Part shown: piece by piece, positions 17,502 to 25,842 of the stretch
How positions within the stretch are numbered: the stretch's first letter is position 1
Layout: every line of letters starts with the position of its first letter
Origin: Caballeronia humi
GTDB lineage: Bacteria > Pseudomonadota > Gammaproteobacteria > Burkholderiales > Burkholderiaceae
Reading direction: 5' to 3'
Length of the DNA: 64,000 nucleotides
NCBI RefSeq assembly: GCF_001544475.1
Contig: NZ_FCNW02000021.1
Coordinates: forward strand, 1-64,000
The notes under the pieces: model-generated
Told to the model about the DNA's origin: nothing
The model's database searches: none
Seen by the model: only the letters and a program-made list of their open reading frames with translations
Position numbers and translations under genes: made by a program

Positions 17502-17514
17502 GTGGCATATTGTG
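17502..17514 (+). promoter_or_regulatory. Candidate phn operator (GTGGC motif), copy 2
   Basis: TGTGGCATATTGTGGCA contains two GTGGC units spaced 10 bp start to start, about one helical turn, just after the hairpin and 52 bp before the phnA start. It resembles the site at 13350. A local promoter for phnA-phnY is implied. Confidence 0.4.
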
Positions 17515-17565
17515 GCAACGTGCAGCAAAATATGGAGCCACGCTGGCTCATCACGGAAGGAAATC

Positions 17566-18834
17566 ATGTCGACATCAACCGAAACGTTTATCGAAGTGAA
17601 TGGCCGCGAGTACCAGCGTCCGCGCGCGCTAACTGTCGTGATCTGCGTCGACGGCTGCGAATTCGACTATCTCGAAGCGGCCGTTGCGGCCGGCGTCGCG
17701 CCGTTTATCGGCAGCATGCTGCGCTCGGGCTCCGCCTTTCGCGCCGACTGCGTGGTGCCGTCGTTCACCAACCCGAACAACCTGTCCATCGTGACGGGTG
17801 TGCCGCCTTCGGTGCACGGCATCTGTGGCAACTATTTCTTCGACCGCGACGCGAACGGCGGCAAGGGCGCCGAAGTGATGATGAACGACCCGGTCTACCT
17901 GCGGGCGGGCACGGTCCTCGCGGCGGCCGCGGAGCGCGGCGCGAAGGTGGCCGTGGTGACGGCGAAGGACAAGCTGCGGCGCCTGCTCGGCTGGCAGCTC
18001 GACGGCATCTGCTTCTCCGCCGAGAAAGCGGACACGGCGACGGTCGCCGAGAACGGCATCGGCGAAGTGATGGAACTCGTTGGCCAGCCGCTGCCGGACG
18101 TGTACAGCGCGGCGCTGTCCGAGTTCGTGTTCGCAGCAGGGGTGCGGCTTGCCGAGACGCACGAACTCGACCTCATGTATCTCTCCACGACCGATTACGT
18201 GCAGCACAAATGGGCGCCGGGCACGGAGGGCGCGAACGCGTTCTACGCGATGATGGACGGCTACCTCGCGCGCCTCGACGCTCTCGGCGCGGTGATCGGA
18301 CTGACCGCTGACCACGGCATGAACGCGAAGCACGATCCCGTAACCGGCGAGCCGAACGTGCTGTATCTGCAGGACTGGCTCGACGCGACTCCCGATGTGC
18401 CGAACGCACGAGTGATCCTGTCGATCACCGATCCGTACGTGGTTCATCACGGCGCGCTCGGTTCGTTCGCGACGGTTTATCTGCCGCGTACGGTCGATGC
18501 AACGGCGCTCGCCGCGCGCCTCGCGCAATTGCCGGGCGTCGATCTCGTGCTCGATAACGCGGCTGCGTGCGAGCGTTTCGAGTTGCCGCGCGATCGCGTG
18601 GGCGATCTCGTCGTCGTGAGCGGACGCAACACAGTGCTCGGCACGCGCCGCGCTGAGCACGACCTCTCGGGTCTCACCGTGCCGCTGCGTTCTCACGGCG
18701 GCGTGGCCGAGCAGGAAGTGCCGCTCTTGTTCAACCGCGCGACTGATGGCATCGAGTCGCGGCTAGCGGAAAAACGGCTGCGCAATTTCGATGTCTTCGA
18801 TATCGCATTGAACCATCTGGTGCTTGAATCATGA
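17566..18834 (+). CDS. phnA: Phosphonoacetate hydrolase
   Basis: A 422-residue alkaline-phosphatase-superfamily enzyme that cleaves phosphonoacetate to acetate and phosphate. The metal-binding Asp29 is in VICVDGCEFDY; the nucleophile is Thr68 in PSFTNPNNLS; further zinc ligands are in LTADHGMNAKHD and the late histidine in SHGGVAEQEVPL. These positions agree with the numbering I recall for the Sinorhizobium enzyme. GGAAGGA precedes the ATG at 17566; upstream codons belong to the intergenic hairpin and operator. Its stop overlaps the phnY start (ATGA). Confidence 0.94.
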   Translation: MSTSTETFIEVNGREYQRPRALTVVICVDGCEFDYLEAAVAAGVAPFIGSMLRSGSAFRADCVVPSFTNPNNLSIVTGVPPSVHGICGNYFFDRDANGGKGAEVMMNDPVYLRAGTVLAAAAERGAKVAVVTAKDKLRRLLGWQLDGICFSAEKADTATVAENGIGEVMELVGQPLPDVYSAALSEFVFAAGVRLAETHELDLMYLSTTDYVQHKWAPGTEGANAFYAMMDGYLARLDALGAVIGLTADHGMNAKHDPVTGEPNVLYLQDWLDATPDVPNARVILSITDPYVVHHGALGSFATVYLPRTVDATALAARLAQLPGVDLVLDNAAACERFELPRDRVGDLVVVSGRNTVLGTRRAEHDLSGLTVPLRSHGGVAEQEVPLLFNRATDGIESRLAEKRLRNFDVFDIALNHLVLES

Positions 18835-20285
18835 ACGCTATCGCGACGATGGAACAGCAGGCGCTGCGCGTGGAAAAGCTGCGCCTGAAGGGTGAACGTG
18901 CGGCGCGCGCGCGCACGCTCGACGTAATCGATCCGTACACGAACACGCGTGTCGGCACGGTGCCGATGGCCAGCGTCGACGACGTGCGCGAAGCGTTCGA
19001 CTACGCCGCGAACTATCGGCCGACACTGACGCGCCATGAACGCGCGCAGATTCTCGAACGCACGGCGGCGCTGCTGCGCGAACGGACCGAGGAAGCATCC
19101 GATTTGATCTCGCTCGAATCGGGCTTGTCGAAACAGGACTCGCGCTATGAAATCGGGCGCGTCGCCGACGTGCTCCGGTTCGCCGCAATGGAGAGCTTGC
19201 GCGACGATGCGCAAAGCTTCTCGTGCGATCTCACGCCGCACGGCAAGGCGCGTCGCGTGTTTTCGCAGCGCGAGCCGCTTCCGGGTGTGATCGTTGCGAT
19301 CACGCCTTTCAATCATCCGATGAACCAGGTCGCGCACAAGCTCGCGCCCGCGATCGCGACGAACAATCGCGTGATTCTGAAGCCGTCGGAGAAGGTTCCG
19401 CTATCCGCGTATTACCTCGCCGACGTGCTCTACGAAGCCGGCTTGCCCGCGCCGATGCTGCAGGTCCTGACCGGCGATCCGCGCGAGATCGCGGACGAAC
19501 TCGTCACGCATCGCCACGCCGCGCTCATCACGTTCACGGGCGGCGTCGCGATCGGCAAGGCGATCGCGGCAAGGGCGGGGTATCGACGCGTGGTGCTTGA
19601 ACTCGGCGGCAACGATCCGCTGATCGTGCTCGACGACGCCGACGTGGAACGCGCCGCCACGCTCGCCGTGCAAGGCTCGTACAAGAACTCGGGCCAGCGC
19701 TGCACGGCGGTGAAACGCATGCTCGTGCAGAAGGGCATCGCGTCGCGCTTCAAGGAACTCGTCGTCGAAAAGACGCTCGCCTGGCGCTACGGCGATCCCT
19801 TCGACACCGATAACCCCATGGGCACCGTGATCGATGCCGCCGCCGCCCAGCTTTTCGAAACGCGCGTGAACGACGCGGTATCGAAGGGCGCGCGTCTGCT
19901 CTGCGGCAATCGTCGCAACGGTGCGCTTTATTCACCGACCGTACTCGATCGCGTCGATCCTTCGATGACGCTCGTGCGCGAGGAAACCTTCGGCCCGGTT
20001 TCGCCGATCATCGAATTCGATACCATCGACGACGCCATCCGCATCAGCAACGGCACGGCGTTCGGCTTGTCGTCGGGCGTGTGCACGGACCGCGCGGACC
20101 TGATCACGCGCTTCGTGAACGAACTGCACGTGGGCACGGTGAACGTGTGGGAAGTGCCGGGGTATCGCATCGAACTGACGCCGTTCGGCGGCATCAAGGA
20201 CTCGGGGCTCGGCTACAAGGAAGGCGTTCAGGAAGCGATGAAAAGCTTCACGAATCTCAAGACGTTTTCGCTTCCCTGGGAATAA
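18831..20285 (+). CDS. phnY: Phosphonoacetaldehyde dehydrogenase
   Basis: A 484-residue NAD(P)-dependent aldehyde dehydrogenase that oxidises phosphonoacetaldehyde to phosphonoacetate. The catalytic cysteine is Cys291 in NSGQRCTAVKR, the general-base glutamate is in VVLELGGNDPLIVL and the oxyanion-site region in TPFNHPMNQVAHKL. Length and Cys position agree with known PhnY. It overlaps phnA by 4 bases and is followed 3 bp later by the HD-domain gene, so the three are translated as a unit. Confidence 0.94.
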   Translation: MNAIATMEQQALRVEKLRLKGERAARARTLDVIDPYTNTRVGTVPMASVDDVREAFDYAANYRPTLTRHERAQILERTAALLRERTEEASDLISLESGLSKQDSRYEIGRVADVLRFAAMESLRDDAQSFSCDLTPHGKARRVFSQREPLPGVIVAITPFNHPMNQVAHKLAPAIATNNRVILKPSEKVPLSAYYLADVLYEAGLPAPMLQVLTGDPREIADELVTHRHAALITFTGGVAIGKAIAARAGYRRVVLELGGNDPLIVLDDADVERAATLAVQGSYKNSGQRCTAVKRMLVQKGIASRFKELVVEKTLAWRYGDPFDTDNPMGTVIDAAAAQLFETRVNDAVSKGARLLCGNRRNGALYSPTVLDRVDPSMTLVREETFGPVSPIIEFDTIDDAIRISNGTAFGLSSGVCTDRADLITRFVNELHVGTVNVWEVPGYRIELTPFGGIKDSGLGYKEGVQEAMKSFTNLKTFSLPWE

Positions 20286-20288
20286 CAC

Positions 20289-20834
20289 ATGGCACTGACG
20301 ATCGCCGATATCCGGCATCTCTTCGACACTTTCGGCAACACGTCCTACAGCGGCGAACCCGTGACCCAGCTTCAACATGCATTGCAGACGGCGGCGCTCG
20401 CGGAGGAAGCGGGCGTTGACGAGACGCTCGTCGCCGCGTCGCTGCTGCACGATCTGGGGCATCTGCTGAATCGCCAGGGCGAGACGCCGAGCGAGCGCGG
20501 TATCGATGACCTGCATCAGTATTTCGCGCTGCCGTTCCTGCGGCCGCTTTTCAGCGATGCCGTGCTCGAACCGATTCGCTTGCACGTCGATGCGAAGCGG
20601 TGCCTGTGCGCGATCGATGCGGGATACTTTCAGCAACTGTCGGCGGATTCCGTGCGCAGCCTCGCGTTGCAGGGCGGCGTATTCAGTGCCGAAGACGCCG
20701 ATACGTTCATGCGCAAGCCCTTCGCAAAAGAAGCGCTCCTGCTGCGCCGCTGGGACGATCTTGCGAAGCAGCCTCAAAAAGCGACGCCTTCGCTCGATCA
20801 CTATATGGGCATCGTCGAGCGTGTGAGCGCCTGA
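20289..20834 (+). CDS. Phosphonate degradation HD-domain oxygenase (PhnZ-like)
   Basis: A 181-residue HD-domain protein of the TIGR03276 type. Candidate metal ligands are His30, His54-Asp55 (ASLLHDLGH), His76, His99 and Asp156 or Asp157. With Tyr20, Glu23, His58 and Lys103 they match, with an offset of four to five, the residues I recall for PhnZ, the mixed-valent di-iron oxygenase that splits 2-amino-1-hydroxyethylphosphonate to glycine and phosphate. No PhnY-star hydroxylase is visible in the window, so its substrate may arrive ready hydroxylated. It is the last gene of the phnA-phnY unit and convergent with the LLM monooxygenase, 4 bp apart. Confidence 0.85.
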   Translation: MALTIADIRHLFDTFGNTSYSGEPVTQLQHALQTAALAEEAGVDETLVAASLLHDLGHLLNRQGETPSERGIDDLHQYFALPFLRPLFSDAVLEPIRLHVDAKRCLCAIDAGYFQQLSADSVRSLALQGGVFSAEDADTFMRKPFAKEALLLRRWDDLAKQPQKATPSLDHYMGIVERVSA

Positions 20835-20838
20835 CTCG

Positions 20839-22221
20839 CTAGCTTCCCGCGACCCTGCGCGTTTGCGCGGCTACCGCGTAGCGATTCACCGGCCGCGGCA
20901 AGCCGAGATTTGCGCGCAACGTCGAGCCTTCGTATTCGGTGCGGAACAGCCCGCGTCGCTGCAGTTCCGGCACGACGAGATCGGCGAATTCGATCAAGCC
21001 TCCCGGCAGCCACGGCGACATGATGTTGAAGCCGTCCGCGGCGCCTTCTTCGAACCATTGCTGCAACCGGTCGGCAATGCTCTCCGGCGTGCCCACGACC
21101 TGCTGGTGACCGCGCGCCCCCGCGATGCGCAGATACAGATCGCGTATCGTCAGGTTTTCGCGCCTAGCGAGGTCGAACAGAAGCCGCTGCCGGCTCTTGC
21201 CGCCGTTGGTTTCCGGTAGGTCCGGCAACGGTCCATCGACGGGATACTGCGAGAGATCGACCCCGCCCGACATGTTCGACAGCAGCGACAAACCCACGGT
21301 CGGATGGATCAGGTCCTGCAAGGCTTCGAACTTCTCTCGTGCTTCGGCTTCGGTCCTGCCGATTACCGGGAAGATGCCGGGCATGATCTTCAGATGATCC
21401 GGCTGCCTGCCGTATCGCGCGAGCCGACCCTTGACGTCGCGATAAAACGCCTGCGCTTCGTCCAGCGTCTGGTGCGCGACGAACACGACTTCGGCCGTCT
21501 GCGCCGCGAGTTCCTTGCCCGCCTCCGACGCGCCCGCCTGCACGACGACCGGCCAGCCCTGCGGAGAACGTGCGACGTTGAGCGGCCCGCGCACCTTGAA
21601 GTGCTTGCCGCGATGGTTGAGCACATGCAGCTTGTCGGGATCGAAGTAGACGCCGCTTTCTTTGTCGCGCACGAAGGCGTCGTCTTCCCAGCTATCCCAG
21701 AGGCCCGCGACCACGTCGTAGAATTCGCGCGCCCGTTCATAGCGCACGGCGTGATCCGGATGCTGCTCGAAGTTGAAGTTCTGCGCTTCCGATTCCGTGC
21801 TCGACGTGACGAGATTCCATCCCGAGCGTCCGCCGCTCAGCTGATCGAGCGACGCGAATTTGCGCGCGAGGTTGTACGGTTCGTTGAACGTCGTCGATAC
21901 GGTCGCGACCAGTCCGATGTTGCGCGTGACGACCGAGAGCGCCGATAGCAGCGTCAGCGGTTCGAAGTGATCGGCGCGTGCGGTGCGCGAGAGCGACGGG
22001 AGATGGTTGTCGCGGACGCTGACGCCATCGGCGAAAAAGATCGCGTCGAACTTCGCCTGCTCGGCGATCTGTGCGAGTCGCGCGTAGTGCGCAAAGTTGA
22101 GGCCGCCGTCGGCCTCGGCATCGGGATGACGCCACGCGGCGATGTGATGCCCGGTCTCCATCAGGAACGCGCCCAGATGCATTTGCCGCTTCGGCTTTTC
22201 TTGCTGTTCGTTGTGGCTCAT
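20839..22221 (-). CDS. LLM-class flavin-dependent monooxygenase (NtaA/SnaA/DszA family)
   Basis: A 460-residue FMNH2-dependent monooxygenase, beginning after a polar lead with RQMHLGAFLMETGHHIAAWR. Typical motifs are AEQAKFDAIFFADGVSVRDN, FEPLTLLSALSVVTRNIGL, GRSGWNLVTS and VVVQAGASEAGKELAAQTAE. Members cleave C-S or C-N bonds in sulfones, sulfonates and chelators with a separate flavin reductase, which is not in this operon. It is the last gene of the sulfonate operon, which argues for a C-S substrate such as an organosulfur compound. The exact compound is unknown. Confidence 0.88.
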   Translation of the reverse strand: MSHNEQQEKPKRQMHLGAFLMETGHHIAAWRHPDAEADGGLNFAHYARLAQIAEQAKFDAIFFADGVSVRDNHLPSLSRTARADHFEPLTLLSALSVVTRNIGLVATVSTTFNEPYNLARKFASLDQLSGGRSGWNLVTSSTESEAQNFNFEQHPDHAVRYERAREFYDVVAGLWDSWEDDAFVRDKESGVYFDPDKLHVLNHRGKHFKVRGPLNVARSPQGWPVVVQAGASEAGKELAAQTAEVVFVAHQTLDEAQAFYRDVKGRLARYGRQPDHLKIMPGIFPVIGRTEAEAREKFEALQDLIHPTVGLSLLSNMSGGVDLSQYPVDGPLPDLPETNGGKSRQRLLFDLARRENLTIRDLYLRIAGARGHQQVVGTPESIADRLQQWFEEGAADGFNIMSPWLPGGLIEFADLVVPELQRRGLFRTEYEGSTLRANLGLPRPVNRYAVAAQTRRVAGS

Positions 22222-22266
22222 CGTGTCTTTGATCGGAAGGCTTTCGTTGATCGGTAACGCTATTGG

Positions 22267-23052
22267 CTAAACGGCATCGCCATGCAACTGCCCCAGCTCG
22301 CCGAGAATCTCATCGCGCAACGCGACGAAGCGCGTATCGCTGCGATCGCGCGGCCTCGTGAGCCCGACATCGATCACCTTGCCGATACGCCCAGGCCGCG
22401 CCCGCATCACGACAACGCGATCGGCAAGGAACACGGCTTCATCCACGTCGTGCGTGACGAGCACCATCGTGATCCGCTCGTGTTCCCAGATGCGCTGTAA
22501 TTCGCGCTGCAAGCGTGCGCGCGTGAGTGCATCGAGCGCGCCGAACGGTTCGTCGAGCAACAGAAGGCGAGGGCGGTTCACGAGCCCGCGCGCAATCGCG
22601 ACGCGTTGCGCCATCCCGCCCGACAACTGATGCGGAAAATGATGCTCATAGCCGCACAATCCGACGAGCGCGACATGCTCTGCCACCGCGCGCCGCTTCT
22701 CTTCGCGCGACAGCGGCGCGTTCTTCAGCGCAACAGCGATGTTCTGCTCGACATCGAGCCACGGAAAGAGCCGATGGTCCTGAAACACGATGCCGCGCGC
22801 GAGATCGGTTGTGCGTACTTGCTCGCCGGCGAAGTCGATTTCGCCGTCGAACTCGTCGTCGAGTCCGGCGATCAGGCGCAGCAGCGTCGACTTGCCGCAA
22901 CCGCTCGCGCCGACGATGCTCACGAACTCGCCGCTCGCAACCGACAAGTCGATGCCGTCGAGCACCGGGCGCGCGGCAGCATCGCCTGCAAAGCGTTTGG
23001 TGACCTGGCGCAGGTCGAGCCTGCTGTCCGAATCCTGGATCACGGTCGACAC
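22267..23052 (-). CDS. Sulfonate-type ABC transporter ATP-binding protein (SsuB/TauB-like)
   Basis: 261 residues from a GTG at 23052 preceded by AGGAGC. A longer frame to 23130 would overlap the permease and is not needed. Walker A is GASGCGKSTLLRLIAG, then GIVFQDHRLFPWLDVEQNIA, signature LSGGMAQRVAIARGL, Walker B LLLLDEPFGALDALT and VTHDVDEAVFLADRV. The FQDHRLFPW segment is characteristic of the SsuB/TauB/nitrate group. It energises uptake with the two permeases upstream. Confidence 0.9.
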   Translation of the reverse strand: MSTVIQDSDSRLDLRQVTKRFAGDAAARPVLDGIDLSVASGEFVSIVGASGCGKSTLLRLIAGLDDEFDGEIDFAGEQVRTTDLARGIVFQDHRLFPWLDVEQNIAVALKNAPLSREEKRRAVAEHVALVGLCGYEHHFPHQLSGGMAQRVAIARGLVNRPRLLLLDEPFGALDALTRARLQRELQRIWEHERITMVLVTHDVDEAVFLADRVVVMRARPGRIGKVIDVGLTRPRDRSDTRFVALRDEILGELGQLHGDAV

Positions 23053-23062
23053 GTTGAAGCTC

Positions 23063-23896
23063 CTATTTCGTTTGACGCGCATCGCGCGCATGAGTGAACC
23101 AGCGGCGCTGGATGGCGCGCGCGAACGCATTGAGCGCCCAGCCCGTCACGCCGATCACGATGACGCCGAGCACCACGAGATCCATGCGGAACTGCTCGCT
23201 GCCATCGACAAGCGTGTTGCCGATCCCGCTGCCCGCGACGAGCAGATACTCGGCACCGAGCGTCGCGAGCCACGAATAGATCAGCGCGAGATAGATGCCG
23301 GTGAAGACCGAAGGCAGCGCGGCGGGCAACACGACACGCGTGACTGTCTGCCATTTGTTGTAGCGAAACACGCGCGCCACGTCGAGCAAGGCGGGCGACA
23401 CGGCACGGATACCGTCGCTCGTATGGACCACGACCGGTACGAGCGCCGCGAGCGAGAGGAACACGACCTTCGCGACGTCGCCGAGGCCGAACCACACGGA
23501 GATCAGTGGAATCCACGCGAAAAGCGATACCTGCTTGAACGTGTTGAAGCTCGGACCGATCGCGCGGTTCGCGATCTTCGAGACGCCGAGCAGCGCTCCG
23601 AGCGCGAGCCCTGCGACGGAACCGATCGTGAAGCCGGTCAGTTCGCGCGCGAGCGATGCAGACAGCGCGCGCCATAACGCGCCGCTCTCCACCTGATCGA
23701 TCGCCGTGTGCAGCACCTGCGCGGGCGACACCATGATGCCGCGCGTACTGCTCGCGTTGCGCGACACGTACCACCACGCGGCAAGCGCGACGAGCGGCAG
23801 GACCCATCCGCGCCATCGGCCGGAAGATTGATCGGCGGCGAGATTGCGCCCGGCTTCGAGTTCGAGTGAGGTATCGGCCATTGCGTGCCCCGTCAT
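23063..23896 (-). CDS. Sulfonate-type ABC transporter permease (SsuC-like), second copy
   Basis: A 277-residue inner-membrane permease with about six helices. The ATPase-contact loop reads LLDVARVFRYNKWQTVTRVV then LPAALPSVFTG. It overlaps the start of the preceding permease stop by 4 bases. Most Ssu/Tau systems have a single SsuC homodimer; here two different permeases are encoded, suggesting a heterodimer. A short hydrophilic N-terminus precedes the first helix. Confidence 0.88.
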   Translation of the reverse strand: MTGHAMADTSLELEAGRNLAADQSSGRWRGWVLPLVALAAWWYVSRNASSTRGIMVSPAQVLHTAIDQVESGALWRALSASLARELTGFTIGSVAGLALGALLGVSKIANRAIGPSFNTFKQVSLFAWIPLISVWFGLGDVAKVVFLSLAALVPVVVHTSDGIRAVSPALLDVARVFRYNKWQTVTRVVLPAALPSVFTGIYLALIYSWLATLGAEYLLVAGSGIGNTLVDGSEQFRMDLVVLGVIVIGVTGWALNAFARAIQRRWFTHARDARQTK

Positions 23897-24729
23897 GCCG
23901 CGTTACCGCGTTGCAGCCGCGCTTCGACGACCGTCAGAAAGCGGTCGGCCAGATAACCGATCGCTCCGACCACGAGTACCGACGCCAGCACGAGGTCGAG
24001 CTGGAACAACTGGCGTCCGTAGACGATCAGGTAGCCGAGCCCTTCCGACGATGCCACGAGTTCCGCCACGACGAGCGTGAGCCACGCCTTCGTGAACGCG
24101 AGCCGCACGCTGGTGCCGATCACGGGGATCGCAGACGGAAGGATCACCGAGAAAATCGTCTGTGAGCGCGTGTAGCGGAACACTCGGGCCACTTCGTTGA
24201 ACGCATTTGGTGTTTGCCGGAAGCCCTGCAGCGTACCGAGCGTGACCGGCACGAGCGCCGCGTGAGCGATCAGGATGTACTTGAGCGGCTCGCCGATTCC
24301 CACGACGATCATGAGGAACGGCAGCCAGCCGAGCACCGGCACTTGCACGATTGCGTTGAACGCGGGCAAGACGTAAGCCTCCGCCGTGCGTGAGAGCCCG
24401 AGCACGCCGCCGAGAATCAGACCGAGCAGCACACCGGCGCCGAACCCGACCGCCACCCGCGACAGGCTCGCGCCGACGTGCATCCACAGTTCGCCGTTGC
24501 GGATCATCGCGGCGAGCGTATCGAAGACGAGCGACGGCGGCGGCAGCACTTGCGCCGAGATCCAGCCGTAGTGCGAGCCGAGCGTCCAGAGCGCGGCGCA
24601 CAGCGCGGGCAGGAGCCAAGGCAACGCGATCCAGCCGAAGGAGCGTCCCGCGTTGGTAAGCGAAGCGCGAGCGTCGATTCCATCGACATCGACAGCAGGA
24701 TGGAGAATACGAGCGAAACCGTTCGACAT
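23893..24729 (-). CDS. Sulfonate-type ABC transporter permease (SsuC-like), first copy
   Basis: A 278-residue permease, about six helices, starting MSNGFARILHPAVDVDGIDA; GGAG lies upstream of this ATG, while the longer frame to 24774 overlaps the binding-protein gene. Helical segments include WIALPWLLPALCAALWTLG. The docking loop is FNEVARVFRYTRSQTIFSVI then LPSAIPVIGTSVRLAF. It shares the VARVFRY motif with the next permease but is clearly divergent in sequence, so this is not a recent duplication. Confidence 0.88.
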   Translation of the reverse strand: MSNGFARILHPAVDVDGIDARASLTNAGRSFGWIALPWLLPALCAALWTLGSHYGWISAQVLPPPSLVFDTLAAMIRNGELWMHVGASLSRVAVGFGAGVLLGLILGGVLGLSRTAEAYVLPAFNAIVQVPVLGWLPFLMIVVGIGEPLKYILIAHAALVPVTLGTLQGFRQTPNAFNEVARVFRYTRSQTIFSVILPSAIPVIGTSVRLAFTKAWLTLVVAELVASSEGLGYLIVYGRQLFQLDLVLASVLVVGAIGYLADRFLTVVEARLQRGNAA

Positions 24730-24745
24730 GATCGAAGCTCCGGAG

Positions 24746-25813
24746 TCAGGATGCGATCGGCTTGCCCGATGCATCGAAGCGCGGCCAGTAGGTCTGGAGC
24801 TTGAGCGTCTTGAGTGCTTCGTCGAGGTACTTCGGCTCGAACCAGCCGTTCACGCTGACCGGCTGACGGATCAGGTTCAGGCGCAATGCATCATCGGCGA
24901 CGGCCTGGTAACGCGCGACCAGAAACGGATCGATCAGGGGCGAACTGCGGTCTTTCAACTGCTGGTTCGCATACTCGGACTGCCACGATTCCGCGGGCAC
25001 GCCGCTCTTCGCCCACAGGTCGAAGAGCGCGGCGCGATTCGCTTCATCAGACGACCATTGCGACGCCCGCACGACCGACGTCACCACTATCTGCACGGCA
25101 TCGGGATGCGCGCGCTCGAAGTCTTCCAGCACGAGCAAATGCGCCTGACGCGTCAACTGCAATCCACCGTCGCGCGATGCATAGACGATCTTCGCGAGCC
25201 CTTGCCGTTGAAGCTTGAACAGGTTGTAGTCGAGGAAGACGGCATCCACGCCCTTCGATGCCAGCGCCGCCTGCGATGCCGCCGAATCGAGATTGATCAC
25301 GCGCAGATCGCGTTCGGTGAGGCCGTTTTCCTTGAGGACGTTGTCCGCGACGAGCTGCAGGTTCGTCCCCCGGAAGATGCCGACGCGCTTGCCCTTCAGG
25401 TCCTTCACGCTCTTGATGTCGGAATCGGGCGGCACCGCGAGATAGACACCCGCGCGCACGTTCGACGCCAGCAGCAAGCGCGTTTTCAGCCCGTTCGCGC
25501 GGCCGAGCACGGAGGGCAAATCGCCCTGATAGGCGAAGTCGATCTGCTTGTTCGCAAGCGCCTCGTTCACGGCGGGACCGGCGCCCTTGAAGAAGATCCA
25601 TTCGACCTTCGTGCCGTCGGCCTTGAACGCGTCCTCGACGCGATGCTGCAGGAGCGCGGTCGCGGCAGGCGAACCGCCGAAGACCGGCGGATCGCCCGTG
25701 CCCTGTTGCGCCACGCCGATCTTCACGACATCGGGCGCGGCGGCGAACGCGCTCGCGCTCGCGAGGATGCCGAACGTGATCGTCAGTTTTTTGAGTAGGA
25801 GTCGCAGTTTCAT
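24746..25813 (-). CDS. Aliphatic sulfonate-type ABC substrate-binding protein (SsuA-like)
   Basis: A 355-residue periplasmic protein with signal peptide MKLRLLLKKLTITFGILASA ending SAFAAAP. The NMT1/SsuA fold is shown by KIGVAQQGTGDPPVFGGSPA, KQIDFAYQGDLPSVLGRANG and GKRVGIFRGTNLQLVADNVL. Length is slightly above the usual 310-330. It is second in the operon after the dioxygenase. Sulfonate or sulfate-ester specificity is inferred from the neighbouring TauD-like and LLM enzymes. Confidence 0.88.
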   Translation of the reverse strand: MKLRLLLKKLTITFGILASASAFAAAPDVVKIGVAQQGTGDPPVFGGSPAATALLQHRVEDAFKADGTKVEWIFFKGAGPAVNEALANKQIDFAYQGDLPSVLGRANGLKTRLLLASNVRAGVYLAVPPDSDIKSVKDLKGKRVGIFRGTNLQLVADNVLKENGLTERDLRVINLDSAASQAALASKGVDAVFLDYNLFKLQRQGLAKIVYASRDGGLQLTRQAHLLVLEDFERAHPDAVQIVVTSVVRASQWSSDEANRAALFDLWAKSGVPAESWQSEYANQQLKDRSSPLIDPFLVARYQAVADDALRLNLIRQPVSVNGWFEPKYLDEALKTLKLQTYWPRFDASGKPIAS

Positions 25814-25842
25814 CGTTTGAGCGGAAATAGAGGCAAAGGTTG

